NCBI GenBank assembly: GCA_037576195.1
Contig: CM075102.1
Location: forward strand, 12,830,745 to 12,894,744
Origin: Phytoseiulus persimilis
Lineage: Eukaryota; Arthropoda; Arachnida; Mesostigmata; Phytoseiidae
DNA length: 64,000 nucleotides
Direction: 5' to 3'
Shown piece by piece: positions 1 through 10,400 of this stretch; the first letter of the stretch is position 1; each line of letters starts with the position of its first letter. The notes below the pieces were generated by a model. That model had not been told where the DNA came from, searched no databases, and saw only the letters and a list, made by a program, of their open reading frames with translations. The position numbers and the translations under genes were made by a program.

Positions 1-177
1 TTGACCATTCTGCTCGGTTTCCTCAATCTCAGCCACCTGGGGGTAGATTGATTTCAACCAAGTCTTGAAGTCAACACGAGGTCTCTTGACCAGGTTTGCG
101 CTCTCAGAAGGCGAGGCTGCGAATGTGAGGAGGACGACGATGGTCGTCAACACCAGGAACGACAGGTTCAATTTCAT
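1..177 (-). CDS. Small secreted protein, N-terminal part (runs off window)
   Basis: The frame opens with an ATG at 177-175 and stays open for 59 codons to the window edge, so the C-terminus is missing. The first ~27 residues form a textbook signal peptide: MKLN start, a hydrophobic core of Leu/Val/Thr/Ile, then AASPSESA before a likely cleavage site. The mature part begins NLVKRPRVDFKTWLKSIYP and is charged, without cysteines in view. The ATG follows two possible splice acceptors (exon start at 184 or 178), and a donor AAG|GTGAGG ends a short leader exon at 317, so the first intron lies in the 5' UTR. The family is not recognised. It could be a secreted peptide or a small extracellular protein. 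Confidence is good for the start and signal peptide, low for function. Confidence 0.6.
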   Translation of the reverse strand, partial: MKLNLSFLVLTTIVVLLTFAASPSESANLVKRPRVDFKTWLKSIYPQVAEIEETEQNGQ

Positions 178-370
178 TCTGTGGCTGGAACGGAATGATC
201 GGCATTCATAACCGCGCTCATCGGAACCAACTAGGTACACAACCAGTAGTAACTCAGAGTTCGATAGGCGTCAAGAACGCTTCTCTCGGGTGACCATGTT
301 TTCCACAGGACCTCACCTTACTGTGCGTCGTCCCGGATGAAGTGTTCCGCAGTCTCGGGTCAGAGATGCT

Positions 371-380
371 CTTATATACC
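371..380 (-). promoter_or_regulatory. TATA box of the small secreted-protein gene
   Basis: On the minus strand the sequence reads GGTATATAAG, a near-perfect TATA box. A start site about 30 nt downstream would fall near 345-350, giving a short noncoding leader exon that ends at the donor at 317. Spacing to the coding exon (ATG at 177) suits a promoter with one 5' UTR intron. Confidence 0.55.
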
Positions 381-864
381 CTCACTCTTGTGAGCCGGTT
401 CCATCCTCCGCCGTGTATGTACAGGACTGAGATGATGTTGAAGTTTTAATCTTGTTGGACCCCTTTGAAGAATACTCTCGAATCAGGGCACGTAGATTGG
501 AATGCCTCCGCGTCGTGGACCCCGTCAAAGAAATATGTGTTCGGCTCCTGCCCGCCTTGCCACCCGCTCGGATTCAATGCTCGGTAACTCTATTATAGGA
601 ACTTGTGTTGACGACGCGTTTGATGCTCGCTCGCTATCGTGACGAAACCTTCCCGGCCCACCATGAGGTTCAGCTCCCCGCTCTGGAATTCGATGTCAAT
701 TTCCAGATGGGGTCCAGAGGCCGATGCATTTTTTCTCGACGAATCCCCGGATAAGAACCTAGTGGGGGCAGCTTTCTTCGAATCTTCCGTGGGTAGACTC
801 CATCGTCTCTCACAAGGGTGCGCCCATGGGTCTGCCACGCCTAGCTTTTGTACACACGACCCGT

Positions 865-913
865 TCGCCTTCTGAGAGCGCAAATCTGGTCAAGAGACCT
901 CGTGATGACGTCA
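865..913 (+). repeat. Inverted 49-nt partial copy of the secreted-protein gene
   Basis: These 49 bases match the reverse complement of 66-114 at 46 positions, covering the end of the signal peptide and the start of the mature peptide (reading PSESANLVKRPR in the plus frame). The plus-strand frame runs on to a TGA near 992 and has no visible signal peptide upstream. It looks like a broken inverted duplicate or a leftover exon of a paralogue. Confidence 0.6.
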
Positions 914-2672
914 TAGAGTCAACCAATCATTTATTCTTGAAACCAGACTTGACATTCATACTCGGAACTTCCCGAGGAGTACCCCCATCCTGATGACCCT
1001 CAGAGCCATGACGTGTAAGCCGCCGCCGCCACCGCCGACTTCGGTTCTAAACACCGTCACTGCCGAGCCTGAAAGTCGACTTTTAGGAGCCAACTCCGAA
1101 GTTGTGACCCTCTGGCTTGAATGATCGGAGCTTTGTCGGCGAGAGGAAGCGAGCTGATAAGATTCCCACCAATGCGCGGAAGTTGTGTGGGGTCTCAGTC
1201 TGCGACGCTCGATTCGGCTCTTGGCTATCCCGCGGGACAAGCTTGCTAGGAGTCGGAAGCTGGACACCGCCCTCTTAGCAACAAGGGCTCTGGGTCAGAG
1301 AGGTTGATGGCTTTTTTCGTGATGTTGATACAGGAGTATCCTCACCAATAAAAGTACAACCTACAATACAAAACTCTTCCAAACCTCTATCCTTTCGCAT
1401 CTTCCAGATAATTAGCCTTGGTTTTTTTTGGGTGCTATTCATATGAGCCCCATACTGCAGCTGAATTTCACATTCTTCTGGGTCGTGTGTGAATTAAACA
1501 CATTTTCCTGTGGCTCTTCCATCTTCTTCCGTTGTCATTTCAGCTTTTCCTTTCCGCACGCACAGTTATTTCTGCCCATCATAGGGTTCCCCTTTATGAG
1601 CTGCTCCTCCAAAAATAAGAAGTGAAAAAGATCGCTGATTAGTGATGAGTGCGGTGAGGAAACCGGGGACCTCACCGATGATTTTCGCGGAATGACTCTC
1701 CGTTTGGGTCTACGCCGGTCGGACCGATGCATATACGGATTCACCGTGAGGCTAGCATCGCGGCGTGGTGAGACAAGTTTCCGCCCGGGGCGGAACCCGG
1801 GAATTACCGGAGATGCCTCCTTTCCCCCGAGCTCGAGTGGTAAAGAGAGACATGCGAATTGCGTCCAACGCCGCCTCTTGAAGAGCACCGCCTGGGGCGG
1901 ACCAGCCCTGTCTCCCTCAGTACGCCATTGGGCTGGTGTGTCGCCATAGGCGATGACCTTGGTGTTAATCGCATAGAGAGCCATAAAAGATCTCGAGCAA
2001 CAGGAACTTTAGGGTACTGGGGCCCTCATTTAGAGAATCTGAGTCTCACTCAATATGAAATTCCTTTGTGGATCAAATTTCTCAGATCGCTCAACATCCA
2101 CGTTGAAGTCGCGTTCCTGCGCTGACATATTCCGAGGAGTCTATTCCGTCCGTGAATCGAGCGCTTCTAGCTTGCAGGGAATCACATCCAAGTCGGATGG
2201 AAGTGCACTTTGTGATCTCAGAGCACACCGTGGCAACATCTCAGAGTGTCCGGCAAAGCTCGAGCGGTTCTCACGGCTTAGATCAACTCAACAGCTGAGA
2301 GTTTCTTGGTGTCTTTTTGTGTTAAGCGACTCCATTCTGAGGTAAGCATATCAGAGATTCGTCCCCCCGAGCGCCCCTAACTCATTCATATTTTTTGACG
2401 AGAATGTCCTTCAGAGCGATTTTATTGAATCATGTGACTATCTGCCAGAGCTGGCGATCGACCCGGTCTCACCGGATCGGCTGCTCCTGGTTCTTAACTG
2501 AGCAATGCCGAAAACTAATGAATCAATGTCTTCCGGAGAATTTCCGATGTTACGCATGCGAGAACCTGAAAAACACATGCTCCCATTATCAGTCATATCA
2601 TATCTGACTCAGAGCGACTCGGAAATAATGAGCTCGAGCTCTTGAAAAAAAGAGAACACCGGCAAATTACTG

Positions 2673-2690
2673 ATTGGATTGGATTGGATT
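2673..2690 (-). repeat. LINE 3' tail, (ATTGG)n
   Basis: Three and a half ATTGG units lie at the 3' end of the LINE, read as CCAAT repeats in the element's own orientation. Position and orientation fit a target-primed reverse-transcription tail. Confidence 0.6.
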
Positions 2691-2751
2691 TATTCCGATC
2701 TTCCATATGCACATATGGTCCCTTTCATTCCAGGGGTGAGTCGTATTGCGT

Positions 2752-5553
2752 TCACAGATCTTGCCGCTCCCAGTTAGTTAGGGTCACCTTCGTCTTTCGC
2801 AGAACTTCATGTTTGCTATTGGGTGTGAGTCCAATTCGGAAGGGAAACTCCTCTGGGGGTAAAGTTCGTTCCTCGCACCCCAAGACTACGTGTCTTTCTG
2901 TTTCGGGTGCTCCACATCTTGAACAGTTGATGTCGATGGAGGAATCGCGGCTGTGTTGCCGGGTCTTGGTGTTCAGCATTCCTGCCCTGGTTAACGCTAA
3001 GAGTTGGCTTCCGCGGGAGTTATCGTACAGTCCGGGGTTGATTCCTCTAGTCTCTTTGTATCGTCGGTATGTACTCAGTGTGGATTTGGACTCCATCCTG
3101 TCTCTCCAGGTGGCGTCCAATTTATTCCGCACCCTCAGTTTGAGTTCTTTGCGGAACGTCTTCCACATCAGCTTGCCGGATGTGTTTTTGGCCAGTCGGA
3201 TGTCCCCACATTCGAATTGCATGCTCAGTTTTTTGAGTCTCTCGGAAGCTTCGATTTTGGTTTTGGTGAGCTCGATGGCCTCGAGGACAAGTTTTGGCCA
3301 TCTATGTGGATCCATTTGTTTTATCCTCTCGAAGAACATCACTTTGCTTATGGTTTCTCTGGCATCGAAGGAGCTCCATCCGAGTTCTCCCTCAATGAAC
3401 TCCTTCGCTATAGTGGAGTGCGGTATGCCAAGAGCCCACCTTCCCGCGTCTCTCTGCCTGACTTCTATGTGGTTTCTCAGTCTTTTTGGCATGGTAATCA
3501 CTGCATTGCAGTATGTGAGCTGCGGGACTGCTGTAGCTTTCCAGAGTATTTTGGAGACTTCGAATCGGTCGAAGCTCCAAAGTGCTTTCGCGTTTAGTCT
3601 CTGGATTGCTTGGTCGGCTTTTCCTGACAGTTTAGGCCATTGTCTAGCCAAGTGGTCGCTGTCGGTAGATAGTTCGATCCCTAGATATTTGTATGATTCC
3701 ACCATAGGTATTGGTAATCCTTGTATCCTGAGATCTCTATCCGGAGTATGGGTTCCTGTTGGTCGAGAGAAGACCATTACACCGCTCTTCTCTGGGTCAA
3801 ATTTGATGGACATGTTGTCCCCAAACCTTGTAGTAACCTCGAGGAGCGTTTCCATATCTCCCATGCTGTTTGTCATCAGAACTAGGTCATCTGCAAACAG
3901 CAATCCGGGAATTGTGAAGAACTTTTTTTCTCTCACATCCCAGAAGTTGCCTTTCCTTGCGAATCTGAATCCTCGTCCTGTTGCCAGGAGTTCTCGTTCA
4001 AGGTTCGCAATGTAGAGGCTGAATAGGATCGGAGATAGTGGACAACCTTGTCGGAGTCCAATTGGTATGGACATTTCGTCCGACGTGTAGTCCCCATGTC
4101 GGAGGACAACGCGGGTATCCTCGTACATGTATTTAAGGAGTTCGAGCAGTGGTTTGCTCATCCCTCTCTCCTCTAGAGTTCGCCATAGCTTCTTCCGATC
4201 GATTCGGTCGTATGCTTTTGTGGCGTCTAGGAAAACGCAATAAAGCCCTTTCTCATGGGATCTTGCGGTTTCAATTGCAGTTGTCAAGATGAATATGTTA
4301 TCATCTCCTCTGCTATCCTTTCTGAACCCATTTTGCATTTCTGATAGCTGCTCTGTATCTTCCGCCCATTTTTGTATATGTTTCTCAAGTATTTTGGTAA
4401 AAACTCTATACAGAACGTCTGATACTGTTATGGGTCTGTATGTTTTGAGGTTTCCCTTTATCGAGTTTGGTTTTTCAATCAGGGATACCCTGCCTATCCT
4501 CCATTCTGCTGGTATCTCATGGGTACCTTGTAGAATAGCGTTGAAGACATCTGTTACGTAGTTGTATCCAGTGTCGTCTAGTGCCTTGAGGACTTACGCT
4601 GGTATTCTATCCGGCCCCGTCGCAGATGAAGCGGATATCGACACGAGTGTCGACTTCACCCACTCTACAGTTGTGGTCAGATTTACCGGTTCTCTTGGGA
4701 GATTGGATTCCCTCTGGGGTTCGGGGTTTCCTGTTGCCTCCAGTAAGCTTTTTGCTACCAGCGTAAGGTGTGACGTCATCTGTGTCGGTTGGATGTCGTC
4801 ACCCTTCTCGTCTGGCACGCACAGCTTTTTTGGGGGTTTGTATTCATGTCTCCTAATGTGGTCCCAGAAGGCTTTTGATTTTGCCTGTCTTGGAGCCCTC
4901 ATGATTTTATCATATATTCTCTGATTTTCGGTTTCGAGCAAGCGGGCAACCTCATTTCGGACAGCGTCTTGTGTCTGTCTATATTGTTGTCTCGCCTTGT
5001 CGGCGCCTGTTCCTAGGCGTCTCGCTCTCTTCCATTCCCGGTTCTGTTCCCTCCTTAGCTTCGATAGTCTCGTTAGCTCAGGTGAGGTCATTTTTTCCCT
5101 CGGGTTCAGATTAACGAGTCTGCTGTTTTCGTTCAAAGCATTTTGGAGGGTGTCTATCAGATCTCTGTAGCTGGCAGACCATGTTGTCCTGGTCTTCGTC
5201 ATAAGAGTCTCTGAGGCCTTCTCCGCTGCTCTTTTTGATCTTAACAGTTTCACTCGTACCTTCTTTTGGTGTGCATAGCCTCTTTGTTTCCCCATTTGTA
5301 GGGTCATCAGGTTATGATCACTCCAATGAAGGATTTCCTTTTTTTCGTCTATGTGCATATACGTTAGTTCCCGATAGGTTCGGGAGTTACATAGCACGTA
5401 GTCTATTGTAGTGGAAATCCCACCCTGGGTTCGTGTGGTCTTCCCACTACATTTTTCGGTCAGATTGAGAATGATTAGATAGCCAGGATGACTTAGGCAA
5501 TAGGATGCTTCACACTGGTCATACTTCTGCAGACGCTGATTCCTGTTGAGACT
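2752..5553 (-). pseudogene. LINE ORF2: endonuclease C-terminus plus reverse transcriptase, one stop
   Basis: A single reading frame runs from 5553 to the TAA/TGA end at 2752, broken only by a TAA at 4596-4594 just after the SATGPDRIPA motif that opens the RT domain. Upstream of the stop the frame carries the endonuclease SDHN motif (about 5314) and a basic linker. Downstream are GFR..RGDDN, the FLDATKAYDRIDR block, GLRQGCPLSPILF, the catalytic FADD (about 3886-3897) and, near the end, a CSRCG...ETERHVVLGC zinc-type motif. The single stop and otherwise intact frame point to a relatively recent loss of activity. The EN active-site N-terminal half is absent, so the copy could not move by itself. 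Confidence 0.85.
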
Positions 5554-7483
5554 TCAATCCGCGCTACCAGACTTGGTTATATGGCATGGGACTTCGAGCG
5601 GGGACATAGCCACGATTCTTTGATTGAGCTCGAGGGCCTGTTCGAATCGAATCTCGGGGCACTAATTTTCGGCTGCACGTGGAGGCCATTTCGATTTTCC
5701 AGCGATACTCGGATGCGGATAGTATCTGACTCTTTCACGGAGCCTGAACGGAACGAGCTATTACGCTCGAAGGGTTTGGGTCAAACCAGCGCAGAATATT
5801 TGGGCACAGCATGTTCCGGCGCAGATCTACAATTTGCTGGTATTAGATCAAATCTGTTTGGTTAGCCCCAGATTGTAGTCCAATAAGGGAGCCATATTCA
5901 GAGGATTCTCGGAATTCGCCCACTGGGCTCGGATTGACAGCCAGAATAAAAATGGCAGGAAAAATTCCCGACCGAATTTACCACCCTGTGTATGGACCTG
6001 CCTCCAGGTGCCACCGAAATGCCCGGCGCCGAAAGGTCTATTAAGACGAAACGTTTGAGCCAAGATGTTCTTTGAGGCGGAACGCTCGCGCCCAAACGTC
6101 GCCCTTCCGCTCATACACACCTCGATTTTTCATACCGGCGTCGCAGGGAGCTAGCTCACTGTCGGGCCAGGATGCGACGCCGCGGCCCGAGCCCCCACGC
6201 TGCACTGACCACGAGACTGAACTTTGAGAGCAGAGTGGATGATTTTTCACTCGTCGCACATAACGCATCCAGGGCGAATCGCTAGGACTCGTAGAAAACT
6301 TCGACAAAAGCTTGATAAATGAATATACGCATCCATTCCAATGTTCACTTTCAAGCTGGGACTCGGAATCAATGAAGTTAAGGATAGGGATCGATGTAGT
6401 CTCCGTGCGGTTCCCCTGTTCCTGATTCTCAGATTCGTATCTTGGAGATGGGGAGGGGTGGCAACCATTCTCCATGCGCGGAGAGTTTCAGAGTTTTCGG
6501 CGATTTTCCATTCAGTCCGAAAGACCCCCAATGGGGGAGAATACGAGCCTGATCGGTTCCGATCCTGGATTCCTCCGTCTCCCGTATTCGGTACACTGGA
6601 AAGGAGTTCTCCTCCCTCCCGTGTTCCTCGGAAAAATCTCGGGCAGCAAATGTTGCCGATTCCTGCAGTCGTCTCGGGGCTCTTCCGCTGGTGGAGGTCT
6701 TCTGCCGCCTGCCTGCCCCACCCAGGCGCCCAGCTATTCTGGGGACGGGGGGGCTATCTCGACAGACGATCATCTGACGGGGATGCGGTCCCACGGAACG
6801 ATCGAAAATTTCGAGAGGAGGTCATACTGCTCGGACTTCCTTCTGGTGGCCCGAATTCCCTCGCCTTCTGCCGCTGCGTGGAAGCTTCTTGCGACCAGGG
6901 CGAAGATCAGTGATCTGCCGAGAGCTTCATGAATCCTAAAGGGATACAATCAGACCATTTCCCGCAACAAAGTAGTTGAGGACAGTCAACCTGAGACTCC
7001 ATGTCGATCAACACCTTGTGATACGCAAGAGAACAATACGTGATACGCCTTGGAATAATTTGAGTAGAACCTGTGTTGATATTTCGCTTAGTTTCTCGGG
7101 AGTGACTCCAGTTTTCGAGAGCTGTATTCGTTCTCCCCCAAAAATGAGCCAGAAGCCCGCTTTCAATGGTCTTCCAGCTTCTATTCGGGATGCGGAACTT
7201 CAAGAGAGCCGCGCGGTCGCGGTATTCAGCTATATCCGTCAACCGAGAAGCTGTTTTGCGTCAACGGAACTCCAGTCGTCGTCGAATCGACTCATTCGCT
7301 TGGACTGCCGCCCCTCACTATGCGGGATGCGTTCATCCGACACCGCTTTCGAATTGGCGCTCTCTTCAGCGCTCTGCCGAAGAAGTACAAGGATCGACAA
7401 CCGCTTCCAGTGGCTCACTCGAGTCATACAAATGTTTAACTAGGGAGTTAGTATCGTTGCTGAGAGGAGGTCGAGGTGCGGCG
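5554..7483. other. Intergenic, no supported gene
   Basis: Several overlapping ORFs lie on both strands (the largest, 190 codons, at 6341-6913), but they compete in three frames of a GC-rich stretch and none shows a recognisable motif or paired splice sites. The promoter and 5' UTR of the TOPBP1 gene must lie at the right end; I see no clear TATA box there. Confidence 0.35.
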
Positions 7484-10400
7484 ATGGATTTCTCGCGACG
7501 ACGGAACAAGTCGAAGCTCGAAGGGCCTTCCTCGTGAGTAGCGGTCGTTGTTCGCGAAATTTAAATGGTGTCAGGAATACCGCGTGAGAACGAGTCACAA
7601 TACTTGTGCTTAACTTGATTCTTATCGTAACTCAGAACCCTCATCGATGTTTCGGCTCGCGATGTCAATATCACGGTATTCTGTGACGATGGCGAACGCA
7701 CTGACCGGATGAAAGAGGCTTTCGACGCTTTCCAAGACGTCGGAGAGACTTTGTGGATGACACTTGAGGAAATCGAGGAATCCTCGCGGCCTGCCAACTA
7801 TGTCTGTGATCCGTTCGAAGGTAAACTCGAATCATAGCTCCTGTATTCGGAGCTCCAGACGACTTCCGGGGTCCGCTGGATTCAGAAGAGCTCTGCGGTC
7901 TGTCATTCAGTCTTTATTCGGAGCACATCCGAGCCCAATAATCACGATAAGATGATCCGTCGCCCACCATCATTCAGTTTATCATTTCAGGAGTATTGTT
8001 CGAACACCTGCGGAGCCGCCAACTTCCTGTGTATGGGCCACTCGTGATTTTGCGCTGCTTGCGTGATAAACGCCCGCTTCCTTTGGCACCGAAGCCGGTT
8101 TTCTCTCAGGCTATGAAGGATGTTGTTGTGACATTTTCCTCGGTAGCTCCCGAGGGAAGGCTGAGACTCGCTAAGCGCGTGGAGTTCATGGGTGGACGTG
8201 TGGAAGCCCCGTTGAATAACACCGTGACTCACGTCGTTTGTGGTGAGTTCGTGTACGATCAGATTCCATATGCTCCCATGAAAGGGCTACACGATGGAGG
8301 ACATTCGGTCGCCTTCAACATGGTTTCTGGCATCGATTGCGATCCGAACCTCTCTTGCAGATGAGGTGGGGTCGAAAAAATACATCGTTGGTTCTTTGAG
8401 AGGACTCGCCCTGCAAACGACAGCTTGGATCGACACGGTGTGGGACCGTGTTCAACACGAGCTCAAGCATGCGATCTCTGTCGCCGACGACTTCAAGACT
8501 CCTATTTTTGCCAACTTGGCGATCACGTCGTCGGGACTCGACGAGCAGGAGAAGGAACGGATGAAAACAGTTGTGTCTCAGAACGGAGGAGTCTACACCG
8601 GGAAGCTCACCAAAACAAATACTCACCTGGTAACTGCAGTGACTCTTTGTGACATCCATGAAAGATCGACGTCGACAATCATTCATCGGTTGGGAATAAT
8701 GAAGGTTTGGTCAGAATGAAGCAGTGATCAGGAACGGATGTTCTTCTCGGATGTTGTAGATAATCAAGGAACCCACTGGGGCAAAATATCGAGCCGCGGT
8801 GTCATGGCAGCTCCATGTGGTCACTCCGGATTGGGTGCATGACTCTCTAGAGAAGGGATTCATGATTGATCCAGCGCAGTATCAACTTCCGGTCGACCCC
8901 GGCGTCGCCTCGTCGAGTGCATCGCTGAACTGCAGCATTACGTCGATTGCGTCGACGGTCGCGTCGAGGTTAGTTTTGATACGACGGGTGATATTAGCCC
9001 GAGAGGCGTGCTGTGGAACAGATTCGTATGTTCTTCTGCATCCCCCTGAGTAATTGAACCAAACAGCTGATACCCGAGATTTCTAACAGGTCGGTTCTAT
9101 CCGAAAGAACGAACCACGTAGATCCAATGTACAGTGAGGTTCTCAAGCTCACGAAGGAGGACATGGCGTCTGCCCCACAATTTCTTGATGGCTGTGCTGT
9201 TCACGTCTACGGCATCAGGGAAAAAGTTCTTCTCGAACGTCTGGAGCAAATAATCAACGCAGCCGGTGGGCTCCGAGAAGACGCCTTCAATGACGGCGTC
9301 ACGCATGTGATCACCTTGTAAGTCACGTGATACAGGACGCTACCGGAGTCCGAAGACTTTCGAGCCTCCTCAGACAGCTTCTAACAATGTCGGCTCGTGG
9401 TTTCGTCTTTGCAGACCATCCGCTTCCGGACTGCTGGAGCTCCAGAAAAATATAGAGGATTCGTTCGCGAGCCCCTCGGTTGTTCTGCCGAGTTGGTTGG
9501 CGGCGTGCGTCCGTCGAAAAGCGTTGCTTCCCGCAGGCACATACGCGTGTCCCGGTTTCGATTGCCCCACTGATGAAGACATCACTTGTGCCACCAGCTT
9601 CGCAAGCACCGGATCGATTAAGGAACAAAAGGGTTGTTTGATAGGAAAGAACTTCTGTCTCACTGAAGGTGAGTGCCTTTCTCATGAGAGGCCCGGGCGC
9701 CTCCGAAGGTGTCACAACTGGCTCGTAATTTCGGGAGAAATGATTCTGACTAACCCACCCCCGGCCGATATCCTCGGAGAAAAACCTCGCGAATTCTCTG
9801 TGGAATCACTTGCGGCGGATCCAAACCATTTCATGTCTGCGCGAGTCATGAATAGCGGTCGAATTAACCTTCCGTCTTCTTCAGAGATGCGAGCCATGTA
9901 CCTGAACGTTGTACACGACCTCCCCGCATTGCGAGATGGTATTGAGACTCTCGGTGGTAGGCTGGTGAATTCTCTCGAGGAGGACCAGGGGACAACCTTC
10001 TCTGTCTACCCGATGATGGTGTCCGGTAGCGAACCGAAGCCCAATGCAATAACTCTCCTGCACCTGGAAACGGTTATTAACCAGAAACGGTGGATCTCAC
10101 CATCTGAGAGTCCTTTCTATTCCGTCGTCCACGCACCGAAAGCCGATCTCCCGAACGCTGCGCTCAAAGACGTGGTTGTGACCCCGACCGGTGAGGAGAG
10201 TTTCCGGATTCGACTCCCGACAAGTTTCTCGACGCTCGTTGGAATCGATGGGGACCTTGACTAATGAATTTTTTTGAAGGGTTCACGGAACATGAGGTTA
10301 CCAGCATGGCCAAAGTCCTCTCTCTGTTCAACGGGTCTTTACAAGCGTCGATGGTCAAGACCAGCAAGCCCGAGAAGAAGCTACTGGGCACAACTCATCT

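Larger units (their letters stand above)
178..2671. other. Intergenic, no supported gene
   Basis: Apart from the TATA box, the leader exon and the inverted copy listed separately, I see no convincing gene. Short ORFs on both strands (for example 956-1267 and 1535-1984) overlap each other and match nothing I recognise. An AATAAA lies at 1347-1352 on the plus strand but has no identifiable gene upstream. Confidence 0.4.
2672..5553 (-). mobile_element. 5'-truncated non-LTR retrotransposon (LINE)
   Basis: Minus-strand element containing the end of an apurinic endonuclease domain, a full reverse transcriptase, and a C-terminal Cys/His motif. It ends at its 3' side in a short tandem repeat of ATTGG/CCAAT type (2673-2690), as L2/CR1-like LINEs often end in simple repeats instead of poly(A). 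The 5' end is lost inside the endonuclease domain. No target-site duplication could be found by eye. The clade is not certain: the RT and C-terminal zinc motif suit the CR1/L2/I group. Confidence 0.85.

Noticed and set aside
2642-4015. 457-codon plus-strand ORF
   Set aside because: It is the antisense shadow of the LINE reverse transcriptase frame.
9669-9884. Reading through TOPBP1 intron 7 (frame open from 9497 to 10264)
   Set aside because: The open frame is not the one used by exon 7. Splicing 9668 to 9885 restores the BRCT4 sequence in phase.
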